A stretch of DNA of 64,000 bases from Chrysopilus asiliformis. Its lineage: Eukaryota; Arthropoda; Insecta; Diptera; Rhagionidae. Position 1 is the stretch's first letter. The number at the start of each line of letters is the position of its first letter. Positions 11,335-21,235 of the stretch are shown here, piece after piece. The stretch covers positions 109,616,324 to 109,680,323 of the forward strand of contig OZ035960.1 in NCBI GenBank assembly GCA_964034945.1, written 5' to 3'. A model generated the notes under the pieces. That model did no database searches. It was not told where the DNA came from and worked only from the letters and a program-made list of their open reading frames with translations. The position numbers were made by a program, and so were the translations under genes.

Positions 11335-12320
11335 TACCAGGAAAACCGAGTCATGCTCGGCCACCTCAAAGTAGTCCTTTTGCTGAAATTTTGGAGAGGT
11401 GGGACCTATCGATCTAGATAGGTTTCACCTCTGTTAAAAAAACACACAGCCTAATCCACCTAACCTTTCTTACACAATTAAACTTCATATGATGAATATA
11501 ATTGGGTATAATGTTGATTTTTTTTATATAAAAACATCAGGTTTGTAGTGGAAAAGTCAGGTTTGAAGTGGAAAAGTCAGATTAGTAGTGAAAAAATCGA
11601 AAGCCCTTAACCTCCTTAGTAACACTGTAAAGTTTCATTAAGATCGGACCACGCAATTCGAAGATAGCAGGCGAGGGGTATCGAAGGGAAATTTCTCAGA
11701 GGTGAGACCTATCTAGATCGATTCATTGTCCCCGAAAATCGTGAAAATCGTTAGGCGGGTTTTCGAGATCGTTGTGCAGGGGTGCGTTCCTTTATTAACT
11801 GTGGTTAACCGTGGTTAACCGCGGTAAAGAGAAATGCGTTCTTAAATGCCTACGGTTAACGCTCAGTAAACTTTACTGCCGTTCCTAAATGCCAAAGTTA
11901 AGCTGTCAAAGTTACTTTTCTCAACTCTGCTCGAGAGCTGAGTTGGAGAAAGTTAACTTTAATTGTAATTAAAGAACGCGATAAAGTTAACCAAGACGGT
12001 TACAACTGTCAATCAACTGTCAATTCGTCTCGTAGTTTCGAATGAGTTTTGTGCAGAATAATGGAGGATTTTATTGTGGTCCTTGTAAATGAAAAATACG
12101 ACATCAAGAAGAATTCTATTTTTTTTAATGTATTGTTGTGCACATCACTGCTGTCAAAGTTAACCAAATTGCGTTCTTTTAATCAGAGTTAACGTCGGTA
12201 AAATTTCAACTTTGGCAATCAGCTGTTCTAACTTTGACAAACCCAACCTTTACTTTACTCGGGAATAAAGGAACGCACCCCAGACAGACAGACATTCCTC
12301 GTATTATATTATAGGATTTT
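11335..12320 (+). repeat. Repeat with GACAGACAG tail, split by an insertion
   Basis: A repeat body (11335-11776) contains 'ggtgggacctatcgatctag' and, later, 'ggtgagacctatctagatcg', so it has internal duplication. It also holds a 'gaagatagcaggcgagggg' block that recurs in degenerate form near 34960, 40390 and 58980. Its tail 'acagacagacattcctcg' continues after 12280. The body and tail read through cleanly once the 501-bp insertion at 11780-12280 is removed. Confidence 0.55.
11780..12280. mobile_element. 501-bp non-autonomous element with CAG target duplication
   Basis: The termini are perfect inverted repeats GGGTGCGTTCCTTTATT, with a 3-bp direct repeat CAG outside each (11777-11779, 12281-12283). 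'gttaac' and 'aaagttaa' motifs recur near both ends as subterminal repeats. A 3-bp duplication and long G-rich termini fit PIF/Harbinger, although the usual target is TWA rather than CAG. An internal 'MEDFIVVLVNEKYDIKKNS' frame near 12061 is too short to interpret. Confidence 0.75.
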
Positions 12321-13160
12321 TACTTTTCCAAGAATTAATAATTTTAAGTATTTATTATATTAATCTATCTGTTAATATTTTAAAGATGCAATAAATACTA
12401 TAGCCTTTTTTCTCAAAATAGTGACTAATTTTTATAATTTTCTGACAAAATCCCATTGAAAAACAAATCATTTTTAAAGAATTTAGCAAATACAACAAAC
12501 GCGAATATTTGAACTCACAGCAATCAATTTCGATTTCATTTAATTCTTATTGAATCAAAAACTTGGAAAAAAAAGTGTTAAACAATTTAGTGTAATTAAA
12601 TTGCATTACATCAAGTTTATGCTAACAAAAAAACAGCTTGAAATCTTGATAAACCAACAAATCGTGACGGTCAGCAGCAGTTAATCCTTCTCGCCGACTC
12701 TACCAGATTTATTGGCAGTTTGACTCTTGTATGCATGAATTTAGTTTACCATTGGAAGATTGATTCAATCTCATCCATTCAACTGAAAGATTCTTCAAGA
12801 TTCCGCCTTCCTTTCTTCTCGTCATCTATCTCAACTATGGCTGTGTAAAAAGTGGAAAATAGTCAAACACTCGATCAGGCAGTCTATGAAAATGTCACGT
12901 CTAATTGATTTCAAACTTGAATTCATATTTAAATAGCGTGAAATTGTTGAGTACATGTTTTCAACTTGAAGGAAATTCGAATCGGAGTCAATTTGCACGT
13001 GTTTTTTAATGGAAGATGGATTTTATTTTTCATAGAAATTGAGGATTTGTGGGACTTAGAATGTGCTACAAATAATAGTAGTTTTGGAAGGTTCTTCCAA
13101 AATTTCATTGTTTTTAATTTGAAACAAATTAGATCCTGATGTTGTAATTTCGGAAGTGGG
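12320..13160. other. No gene recognised
   Basis: AT-rich. The 88-codon minus-strand frame at 12929-13195 has no motif and runs into a repeat. Confidence 0.4.
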
Positions 13161-13164
13161 GCAG

Positions 13165-13345
13165 AAAGGCTATCGTCACACACAAAATACGTCACCCTTT
13201 GGTGGGAGGGGTGGGGCCAAAGGACTGCGGTAGTGTGATGGCGGTGCTAAACTCCATACAAATGATGATGAAAAAGTAGAACAAGGGAGGGGGTGGGGGT
13301 GCGGTTCGGAAAGGCGAAAATTAGAGTTAAGATGACGAATTTGGT
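13165..13345 (+). repeat. Repeat G ('ATACGTCAC') copy
   Basis: Contains 'aaaatacgtcaccctttg', 'ctgcggtagtgtgatggcgg' and 'ggttcggaaaggcgaaaatt'. The same blocks occur in the same order at 37922-38069, in part at 27146-27350 and 42630-42730, and inverted at about 40440-40670. The complete copy at 37.9 kb shows it to be a TIR element. Confidence 0.6.
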
Positions 13346-13367
13346 AATTGAAATTAGAGATTGAAAT

Positions 13368-13534
13368 TAGAGATCGAGGGCCCGTTTCACAAACACTGCT
13401 TTGACATTTGAAAGTTTACTTACACCTTCGGCTTCGGCAAATCCATTGACTTAACTTCGGCCGAAGTTTGCCCGAAGGTATGATTTTGGCCGAAGGTGGC
13501 CGAAGCTGAAAACCGATTAATCGGCCGCACTCTA
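13368..13534. mobile_element. hAT-type MITE, diverged copy
   Basis: The ends are TAGAGATCGAGGG and, inverted, TAGAGTGCGGCCGA. They match the copy at 36889-37100. Flanking 8-mers ATTGAAAT and GTTGAAAC agree at six of eight positions. The interior repeats a 'ggccgaag' motif. Similarity to the better-preserved copy supports the call. Confidence 0.6.
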
Positions 13535-13539
13535 GTTGA

Positions 13540-14470
13540 AACCCACCTTAAATCAGCAGAATTTTCTCAATATTTTCAAAAGACTTCTTTAAATACGTCT
13601 CATTTCTCCAAGCTTCATAACTGCAATGCACGGCCAAACCCACGAGAAGGTGAGCCAGGTTGATCTAGAAGAATTCTTCTTCCTTTGTTACTCACCTTGC
13701 CATTTTACCTTATAAAAACGATCAAGAATCGCCAAGTTCCTTCTAAGCCTACAACTATCTGGTCTACGTCTAGGTGTGTACCTCTTCCAAACACGTTTTA
13801 GATCTATCAAGTTAACAGTTTCTAAATTCTAAATTAAATATTTTCTTGTAATTTTTTACAAGGCCTTTACGTCTAAATAGTTTGACATTTTTTTTTCTAC
13901 CTTTTAAAAAAATGTCCAGTGATTTTTATTTATATGGAAATGACTTTATTTGGAATATGTGAGCCAAGCTGTCAGTCGTTGAGTCTGAGTCGTGGTCGCT
14001 TCCACAGCTGGATATGTTGTTGCCTGCAAAGTTGCATATATAGAAGATGTTGACTCTGCGCACCACTTGATGCAAACTTTCATAGCAATTGTGTAATTTT
14101 AAGTCAGAATTAAAGAGGCTATCGCGTAAGATTGAAGGAACTTCTACTTATTTGTGTACTTGAGAAAGCCGCCTGTCTGTCCGCAAATGATCAACCACTT
14201 TGCTAGCTTCCTTACCGGTCCATAAGCTTGCATAACCGAACATACTTTGTTGACTTGTATGGGAATTTGAGGTGGAAACGTGTCTTTTGATTTATTGATC
14301 ATTTCTGTAACAGTTTCATCATTATTCTAGTGAGGCTAATTGATTGTTTCTTACGATTTGCAATTTTATTAAAATAGAATAAGTGGTATCCTGATGCAAT
14401 CGGTCAAAGAAAGACCTTGAGAAGTGTCTAGATTCAAGTATTCTGCGTAAATAGATTTGGAGAAAACCAA
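13540..14470. other. No gene recognised
   Basis: Mixed-composition DNA with no open frame of note and no repeat match seen elsewhere in the window. Confidence 0.4.
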
Positions 14471-14478
14471 TTTGAATG

Positions 14479-14536
14479 CCTGCCCATTTGTCCAATGGGC
14501 AGGACAATTGTCCTGCCCATTTGTCCAATGGGCAGG
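14479..14536. repeat. Twin 25-bp hairpins separated by an 8-bp palindrome
   Basis: Two identical 25-bp units (14479-14503 and 14512-14536) each fold perfectly: CCTGCCCATT, loop TGTCC, AATGGGCAGG. Between them lies ACAATTGT, itself a palindrome, so the 58-bp block reads as a set of nested inverted repeats with a 33-bp period. It could be a transcription terminator-like or cruciform-prone structure; no function is shown. Confidence 0.9.
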
Positions 14537-14793
14537 ACAATTAATCTTACCGAGATCGTTGTAGTTGAAATGTTTGTGGGTTTTAACTAATAACAGATGA
14601 AATTCAGGCAAATTGGATTCTTTTGCAAAATAGAACGAAAATTTTGCCACCCCCTTTTTCAAGCCTTTAATTATCTCCCCAAAAAATTCAAACCTTTTCT
14701 GGGTGTTTTTTAAGTACCACAAATTGAAGAACATTTTCTACACGACTCAACATTTGTAGACCTTTTTTAGCCTTGAAACCCTTTTTTAGCCTT

Positions 14794-14844
14794 GTAGTAG
14801 GTCAGGGAAAGGTGAATATGAACCACCTTTCCCTGACCTACTAC
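14794..14844. repeat. Perfect 21-bp stem hairpin
   Basis: GTAGTAGGTCAGGGAAAGGTG (14794-14814) and its exact complement (14824-14844) are separated by a 9-bp loop. Immediately upstream, 'ccttttttagccttg' is repeated. The stem is too short for a usual animal pre-miRNA. It may be the remnant of a foldback element. Confidence 0.9.
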
Positions 14845-14973
14845 GATAGGCAGGTTTGTAAAACAATTATGTGAGACTAATGGGTTTATTCACAAAATGT
14901 AACTTGCTATTTATCCGTAACTTTAACCTTACGGTCGACTTTCGTATTCAGACAATTTTATTTAGCTGTCCTA

Positions 14974-15276
14974 CACTCAGAAAAATGTCAGGTCAATTTT
15001 TTGTCAGATTAACTCTGACCTCTAGCTGGCTGACAGAGGTTTCCATTACATGACATTACATCCTCGAAATGCCTATCTAAGGTCAATTCGTGCAGCTCCC
15101 AATGCCCTACTTCACCTGCTCGTGGCTTAATTTCAGAATTTCTCCGGCCACAGGTCAACACAAGTTTTACTTTCCCTCATGCAGGCAAACGCGAGCCTCG
15201 CATAGGCTAAATTTTCTTGCCCGAGGCTAATTACGCCGTATATAGGTCGTCGAGTGAGCCTCCATTTTTCTGAGTG
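14974..15276 (-). mobile_element. 303-bp TA-flanked MITE, second copy of the 920-1202 family
   Basis: Same inverted ends (CACTCAGAAAAA) and TA flanks (14972-14973, 15277-15278) as the copy at 920-1202, but in reverse orientation. Internal blocks such as the complement of 'ggagctgcac' and 'gaagtagggcattgggag' are shared. Twenty extra bases reflect small indels. Confidence 0.85.
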
Positions 15277-15284
15277 TATTCTCT

Positions 15285-15600
15285 GTAAATTTACGTCGAA
15301 TAAAAATGATTTAAAATATACGAAAAACATGCGATTTTTAAGTCTGTCTGTCTGTTCGTCCGTGGACACCATAAGGATTGAGATAGACTCTTGCAATTTT
15401 CTATTGTTACGTTTTTTTGTAAATTGCGAAGTTAAGATCTTGAACGGACAAAATCGGACTATTCCTTACCCCTCCCCCACATACAAACGAAATTTGATCA
15501 AAAACGGTGAGTCATATTGAAAGCCTTTTAAAGCTAAAATGTGTTTAGAATATGATTTCACATAACCTTTCCAAATTTTGTCTACCCTCATATAGAGTAC
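15285..15600 (+). repeat. DINE-1-like repeat copy
   Basis: Has the 'gtctgtctgtctgttcgtcc' run, a 'tgagatagactcttgcaatt' block and a following unit with 'caaaaacggtgagtca' and 'gaatatgatttcacataa'. These correspond to the tandem units seen at 28-29 kb and 48.9-49.6 kb. Confidence 0.5.
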
Positions 15601-15604
15601 TAGA

Positions 15605-16055
15605 ATTTGGACCCGGCTTCGCGCAGCTAAAAGCGTGAGTAGAACAAAATCTCAATTGGCAATAAATTAGATAGAATAAGTTGTCCGTGCTTTTCTTTAA
15701 AAGATTCGGATTTTCTTTACCCCCTCCCCTTACTCCCCCACCTCTCGGGCTACTTTTTAATGGGTCTATGTTCGCCTGGATCCTCGACGAACATCTATGC
15801 CAAATTTCAGGCCAATCGGTTCAGTGGTTTCCCCGCGAAAGAATAACATAGCGCAAAAACTAAGTTTCGAAATCACTTTAACCCCTTTCCTTACTCCCCC
15901 CACCCCTCGCGCTATTTTTCCGTATGCCTATGTTGGAACCAGAACTACCACAGACACTCATGCCAAATTTCAAGTCAATCGATTCAGCCGTTTTTGCATG
16001 AAAGAGGAACAGACAGACAGACAGCAACTCATTTTTATATATTAGTATGATTTGA
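15605..16055 (+). repeat. Family A repeat, non-LTR-like 3' end
   Basis: The head is 'ggacccggcttcgcgcagct', followed by two roughly 160-bp monomers with 'ccaatcggttcag', 'cgcgaaagaataacatagcg' and 'ccccctccccttactccccc'. It ends with 'gaacagacagacagac' and the tail 'atatattagtatgat'. Other copies lie at 27469 and 34475. The conserved tail with a TGATA-type microsatellite suggests a retroposed element, but no reverse transcriptase is present. Confidence 0.65.
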
Positions 16056-16059
16056 TGAT

Positions 16060-16700
16060 TGATCCCTAGCAATTGTAGCTTTTCTTGTTTTTTTTTTAGA
16101 AGTTTGCCTAATATGTATTTTTCGATATGTTCCAAAGCTTTGGATAAGGGAATTCTATGCTGTAACTTACGGATATGCGAATTATACGAGAACAACAAAA
16201 ATTTCTTTAGCATTGCTTTCTCGCAGTAGTTGTGTGGATTTTTGTGAGCAATATTGCATTTTTGTTTTTCCTAACTCTTAGTCTACGCGCGCACTGCGAT
16301 CTTAAGTTTTTACTATGGTGCTACGGTTGTAACTGGGCCTCTATGTTACATTTTTCTACTTGATTAATATCAGAAATGTCAGAAATGTTTCATAATTTTT
16401 TTTTCACCAAAATTTTGTTTACTAGTTATTAGCGATACATAAGTTTGAATCCCCGTGGACTTTTCCAATAATATTTTATTGTTATTTTTTTTTATAAACG
16501 AATTTCACTTCGCTCTACATAATTTTCATCCAAAAGGAATTTAATCAAATGTTCGAAATTATGCTAATTCGATATAATATTTAGATTATTTGAATAATAT
16601 TAGAACTAGTGTTACGGTATCTTGTATCTAAGATGGAAAATCATCGTTGAGTTAATTTTTAATCACATTTATATGCTAAATTATAACTTCTAGCATTTAG
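16060..16700. other. No gene recognised
   Basis: AT-rich, with poly-T runs and no recognisable frame. Confidence 0.4.
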
Positions 16701-16705
16701 TAAAC

Positions 16706-16862
16706 TAAGGCGGTGATGGTCAATCTTTTGATATTTACCAGTTCTATGACATCTTATACATACAACACCCAGCACCTGAAACTAGTTCACATCCAGTAGC
16801 CCCGGCTATCTAGCCTGCCTACCAATTTCAGGTGGCAAGTGTGCTGACCATCATCAGCCCTA
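16706..16862. mobile_element. Probable hAT-type MITE, 157 bp
   Basis: The left end TAAGGCGGTGATGGTCA and the inverted right end TAGGGCTGATGATGGTCA agree apart from three differences. An internal inverted pair 'cacctgaaa' and 'tttcaggtg' is also present. The 8-bp flanks (TAGTAAAC and TATCCTAC) do not match well, so the family assignment is tentative. Confidence 0.45.
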
Positions 16863-16972
16863 TATCCTACAAACATTTCCCAACATGTGTACACTTAGTT
16901 GCTGTTTTGCCGTTGCTTGCTGTTCTGATAATCAAAAGAACAGAAATCTTTGACTGAGCAACAAAAATTTAA

Positions 16973-17165
16973 TGTTAGCAATACGGCAATTTGTACGTTG
17001 AATAACATATGGCCGCGCTTGATCTCCTGCTGAATGGTATGCTGTTCGTATGTCCGTCCTGTCGAAATGTTGAAATGAATTTCGCGTACGCTCTCATGCG
17101 CGGTATCACTTTCAGATGGTTTCTGCGCCGTTTTGTTTGTTTTTCATTTTTAGAATTTCTCAACA
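16973..17165 (-). mobile_element. BEL/Pao-like solo or 3' LTR
   Basis: Read on the minus strand, a 193-bp block starts TGTTGAGAAATTC and ends TTGCTAACA, the TG...CA form of an LTR. A purine-rich stretch ('gaggggaagcggggtaagg') lies just before it, as a polypurine tract would. A coding remnant further upstream supports a retroelement 3' end. I found no second LTR. Confidence 0.4.
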
Positions 17166-17575
17166 TTTCAAAGGTTGGTCGAAATATGCCAATGTTTCCT
17201 TACCCCGCTTCCCCTCGATCGGATCCTATAGGTATGTTGAATTTGAATTCATGTTAAACCTAAACCCATCATACAAACACGATTAATGTAATCGCGTCCA
17301 CAGTTCGGTTTCGTCTCGTTTTCAATTCAGTCCATTTCGATTTGATACAATTCGATACCTTTATAAGATTCTACAGGTAATACTGCATTGCCGAGACCAT
17401 CATCACTGCGAATACTTGCCGGTAGTTTCATTGGAAGAGCGTTTATAGATCGACCGATCTTCAATTCCACGTTTAGCCTTACTACTGTTTTCATAGACGG
17501 GTAACTACTTCTAGGTAACAAACAGCATTTTATGTGGTCGTATCAACGCATAAATAAATCGTCAGTTCGGCTACC
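17166..17575 (-). pseudogene. Possible retroelement pol C-terminal remnant
   Basis: A minus-strand frame (17327-17521) includes VVRLNVELKIGRSINALPMK. This loosely resembles the end of BEL/Pao polyproteins, where a 'VR...G..RPIN.L.PL' pattern precedes the stop. It stands in the right place relative to the LTR-like block at 16973-17165. The remainder of gag-pol is absent. Similarity is by eye and weak. Confidence 0.3.
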
Positions 17576-17579
17576 TTAC

Positions 17580-18600
17580 TTTATTACAAGTATATCTCTT
17601 TCAAAATGGGGAAAATTGCTATAAGAATTATGCGACTAAAATATCTTCATGTGTGCCCGATTTTCGGCCCCAACATTCATTTCGTAGCTTCCTCCAATCG
17701 AAGATCAGTTAAAACACGATCCGGCTAATAAAACAAAAAAAATGCTGATTTTAATTTATGATCTGGTGATAATTCTTGACAATGGTGTAAACTAATATTC
17801 CTTTTGGAATTTTTATAGCGAGATATCCACTAATAACCTAATGAGTTTACAGCAGCCACTCTCCGCCACTTCCCATCTTAAATGAATCGTAAAGGTTTTT
17901 TTTTGTAGACAATGTCCATCTAATGGGCGAATCACCTTTTTGGCATCGATCATTTGTCTTTGGTTATCTTATCAACACCGTCGATCAATGACAACGATCG
18001 TTAAATATATATATATATGTATGTGTTTGTATGGAGAAACACTCTTCATTTATACGAGGAGGATCGATCCTCCTTTGACCGTTTTGTCATCTTCTAAGTA
18101 ATCTCTTGAGTGTTGGACACAATTTTTTATTTCTTGATTTCAAGCCTTTAAAACTTACAACAGTTTCTGCTAGTTCTTTTTTTTATAGGAAAACGAGATT
18201 TCTGAAACAATACCTTAAAGATCTTCGTAACCATTCTGTCGCTTATTTTATCGAACACGGCTATAAAAGTTTAATGATTCTCGTAAAGATCTTGATTTGT
18301 ATCGATCGTTTTGAGATCTATTTTGAATTGGAGTAAGTATTATTAAGATTTTTATGATTAGAAGTTGAATAAGTTTTTCGGGAAGGGCGAGTATTGAAAA
18401 ATTCACGATAGAAATTGATTGGATGAACTTTGATTTAGTCACAAAAATTGTTTTTCTTCCGAACGAGCTTGAGGTTTTTATTGGAAAATTTGTTTTGTAG
18501 GAAACATTTTTCCGTATGCGAAATTTTTTTTTGGGGAAGGGCCGTTTATATTTATAATAAGTCATGCTATTTTTCAAAGATAGCAAACCAAAAGTATTTT
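17580..18600. other. No gene recognised; one 18-bp palindrome
   Basis: AT-rich. AGGAGGATCGATCCTCCT at 18057-18074 is a perfect palindrome. A short AT dinucleotide run precedes it near 18005-18018. Confidence 0.5.
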
Positions 18601-18830
18601 GAGTGTGGTTCAGGTTTAGTTCAAAGCTGGTTTTAGTTCTTAAAATTTCAAATTTTGGTTCTGGTTTTGGTTTTGGTTCCTAAAATTTCAAAATTTGGTT
18701 GTGGTTTTGGTTTTGGTTCCTAAAACATCAAAATTTGGTTCTGGTATTAATTTTCGTTCCTAGATTTTCAAAATTCGGTTCTGGTTTTGGTTCCAAAACT
18801 TCAGAAATTTGGTTTTGGTTTTTAGAAACT
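18600..18830 (+). repeat. Minisatellite of 'ggttctggttttggtt' units
   Basis: About four units of roughly 55-60 bp, each with GGTTCTGGTTTTGGTT(TTGGTTCC) followed by 'taaaatttcaaaatt'. Unit lengths vary. The open frames across it are repeat artefacts. Confidence 0.8.
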
Positions 18831-18975
18831 TTGGTCGGACACAAAAATGAATTACACCACGGTGTTAGGGATGACAAAAGATTTTGATTTCCGCATGTCC
18901 GTCCGTCTGTCTGTCTGTCTGTCTGGGGGTTCGTGAACATCATAACTTTCGAAAGGATTGACTTAGAGCAGGCAT
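18830..18975 (+). repeat. DINE-1-like repeat fragment
   Basis: Begins 'ggtcggacacaaaaatgaat', then 'tgacaaaagattttgatttc', a GTCCGTCTGTCTG run and 'cataactttcgaaaggattg'. The same order is found at 38125-38335. It breaks off near 18970, where 'caggcatcatcagctagtgg' begins; that could be a hAT-type terminus. Confidence 0.65.
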
Positions 18976-20600
18976 CATCAGCTAGTGGCTCGGCTGGCTC
19001 ATCACACAGATTGGCTTTAACAGCGTAGCCACTATAATCGACCTTTTATTGTGTGCTGCAATGCTTGTGTGTGCGGCTTCGGATCGCAGGAATAAAACGA
19101 ATCGTGCTTTGAGTTGGAATCGGGGCATTACTAGCATGAAGCATTTTATTTTAAATCAGTTCGTGTCAAGCCATTGCCGTGGAAGGTTGTGTTTTATTGA
19201 ACTGTATTTTAATTTGTAGTGGTTATAAATTTTGATTGTAAAGGTAGCGACAGTTACTTTGATGGCCCCTGACTTAGCGACTTGAAATTTGGTTTACTTG
19301 CGTTTCTCGTACATGCCATTTTCTTGTATTAATCTTTAGACTACCTGTATTTTTTCATAGGTTTGTCTATTGATCAAATCATTGGTTTATGTTTTGAATA
19401 TTTGTTATATATTTGGAATCTAACATTATATATGTTTGGTTCGGGGCAACCGCGGCAGTCTAATGGTTAAAATAGCAAATACCCTATTAAACATTGGGCG
19501 TTGCGCATACACCTGTTAACCGAAGGCACCCTTTTGAACCTATTAATTTTCTGATAAAAATCGAATCATAACTTTTAATGGTCATAACTAAAGGCAAACA
19601 TTTTAGACAGTTCTATTTGTTTTATGGTCAATTTATTGGCCCAGAAGAATTCACGTCAAGCGAATGAGCCCAACCCAGAGGCACTATTCGGGCTACAAGT
19701 GATGCATTTCACACACCTTTTACTGTCGCAGGTGAAGTGGGGCTGGAAATATTTTGTCTGTCCAGTAAAAGCGAGCAACGAAAAAAAAAATATATATCCT
19801 TAAAATTTTATTAAAAAGGGTAGGATGATCCCAGAAGAGCGAAAAGGGTGTGACAAGTCGTTTAAAATAAATTTTATGAATCATATTTTTCATCTGCGTG
19901 CGAAACGAAACGAGATTCAGATTCTTTTAGCAAATTATAAGATTCAGTGCGTACGAAGACGATGGCGACGTGCTTAATAGTTTAACCTGCCAAAGAACAC
20001 CGAGTTACTACCATCGAGTAGGGATCAGCCGGGCACCAACCGGGGAGGGATGAATCGGGATAAATAAGCTCTAGTTTGGATGATGGTAATAAGTTTCTTT
20101 GATGACCGGAGTCTACATCTCCTTTTGATAGTCGCCTCGCACAACCCAAACTTGAATGGAATGGCATCCGATGGAGCCACACTCCAATACGTGTTCAAGT
20201 TTTCCATTCAACTTGGCGGAAAAATATATCCTCGTCTCGTGTATCGTCGGACATGCCAATTAAAATTTATTTTTTGCCATGCCACAACACAGCAACACCA
20301 CAAACCACTTTTTTGAAAAAAATAAAAAAAATAATAAAAGTGGACCCTCGCTCCTAACCTAAACATTTTAAATGGGGTAAACTGTCGCTTTGGCTGCAAG
20401 TGAACACAATTTTAATGCGATAACTTTTTAAATGACTTATGTTTATTAGGTTTTCGGTATTTCGTTGATAGGTAGGTGGAAAATGTTTATTGAAATGGTT
20501 TAACAGGCATTTGAGTTAGACTGAAGGTGTTTTTTTCTTTTTCGGTGACCATCTGAATTCGAAATATTTTAGTAGGTATTTTAAAAGTTCACACAAAATT
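18976..20600. other. No gene recognised
   Basis: Mixed AT-rich DNA. At about 19450-19472, 'ccgcggcagtctaatggtta' resembles one end of the TTAA-type MITEs, and a similar lone end lies near 34850-34875. No partner end is evident. Confidence 0.4.
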
Positions 20601-20612
20601 TTTCTACATTAA

Positions 20613-20681
20613 CACATTAACTGCCACGGCCATCATTTTCGATAGCCAGGTTTATTTATTTATTTACGGGCAGTCAACGTG
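20613..20681. mobile_element. 69-bp TTAA-flanked mini-MITE
   Basis: TTAA at 20609-20612 and 20682-20685 encloses ends CACATTAACTGCC and, inverted, CACGTTGACTGCC. The interior 'atcattttcgatagccagg' is shared, inverted, with 2144-2325. It is the shortest complete member of the set. Confidence 0.75.
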
Positions 20682-21081
20682 TTAAAATATAATATTTGGT
20701 AAAATTATGTCCTATATCTATACAGTGAAACCGGTATTTAAAGTCTTCTGCTGTTGATGGGATTAAACGAAACCTCAAGAATGTTGCAACTTATCCGCCG
20801 TTCGCAATCTAAGGAAAACTATAAGTGAAAGGACAAAAAATAATTAGTAAGTTCATCCTAACGTCCATCCTATCTCTATGTGGCAGTACAAGTTTGTTAT
20901 GTTTTTCATAATCTATACTCCACCTTCACGCATTGGATTTAGACACAAAGATTCATTCAAAGCATATAGAATTATAAGAAGACACAATTGCAGATTTATC
21001 TGTAAAAACAGCACAAAAAAAATATTTCCCTATAAATTTATTAAATCATTCATTAAACAAAATTTCAATGGAAAAGATTTT

Positions 21082-21109
21082 CTCTCATTCGCCCCTTTTT
21101 TGATTCCAG
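21082..21109 (+). promoter_or_regulatory. Probable 3' splice site of a 5'UTR intron
   Basis: A pyrimidine-rich tract ends 'cgccccttttttgattccag' at 21109, a strong acceptor consensus, 126 bp upstream of the delilah-like start codon. The matching donor and first exon were not identified. Confidence 0.5.
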
Positions 21110-21235
21110 ATAATTCACGACATCCTGCCTGAATTTCGCATTTGGCCTAAGATAGAGAAGTGAAGTGCATCCACACATCGCGGATCCTATCTCAGCTTCT
21201 GCTACGTTTGGCAGATACAAAGACTATTCACCTCA
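21110..21235 (+). other. Probable 5' untranslated leader of the delilah-like gene
   Basis: The stretch between the splice acceptor and the start codon has no ATG. It carries an in-frame TGA at 21161-21163, so the reading frame cannot begin further upstream in this exon. Transcript support is needed to confirm the exon. Confidence 0.45.

Noticed and set aside
14794..14844. The 21-bp hairpin as a microRNA precursor.
   Set aside because: Total length of about 51 nt with a perfect stem is outside the usual 60-100 nt imperfect precursor; kept only as a structural repeat.
16430..16465. 'gtttgaatccccgtgg', reminiscent of a tRNA B box.
   Set aside because: No A box, acceptor stem or cloverleaf could be built around it.
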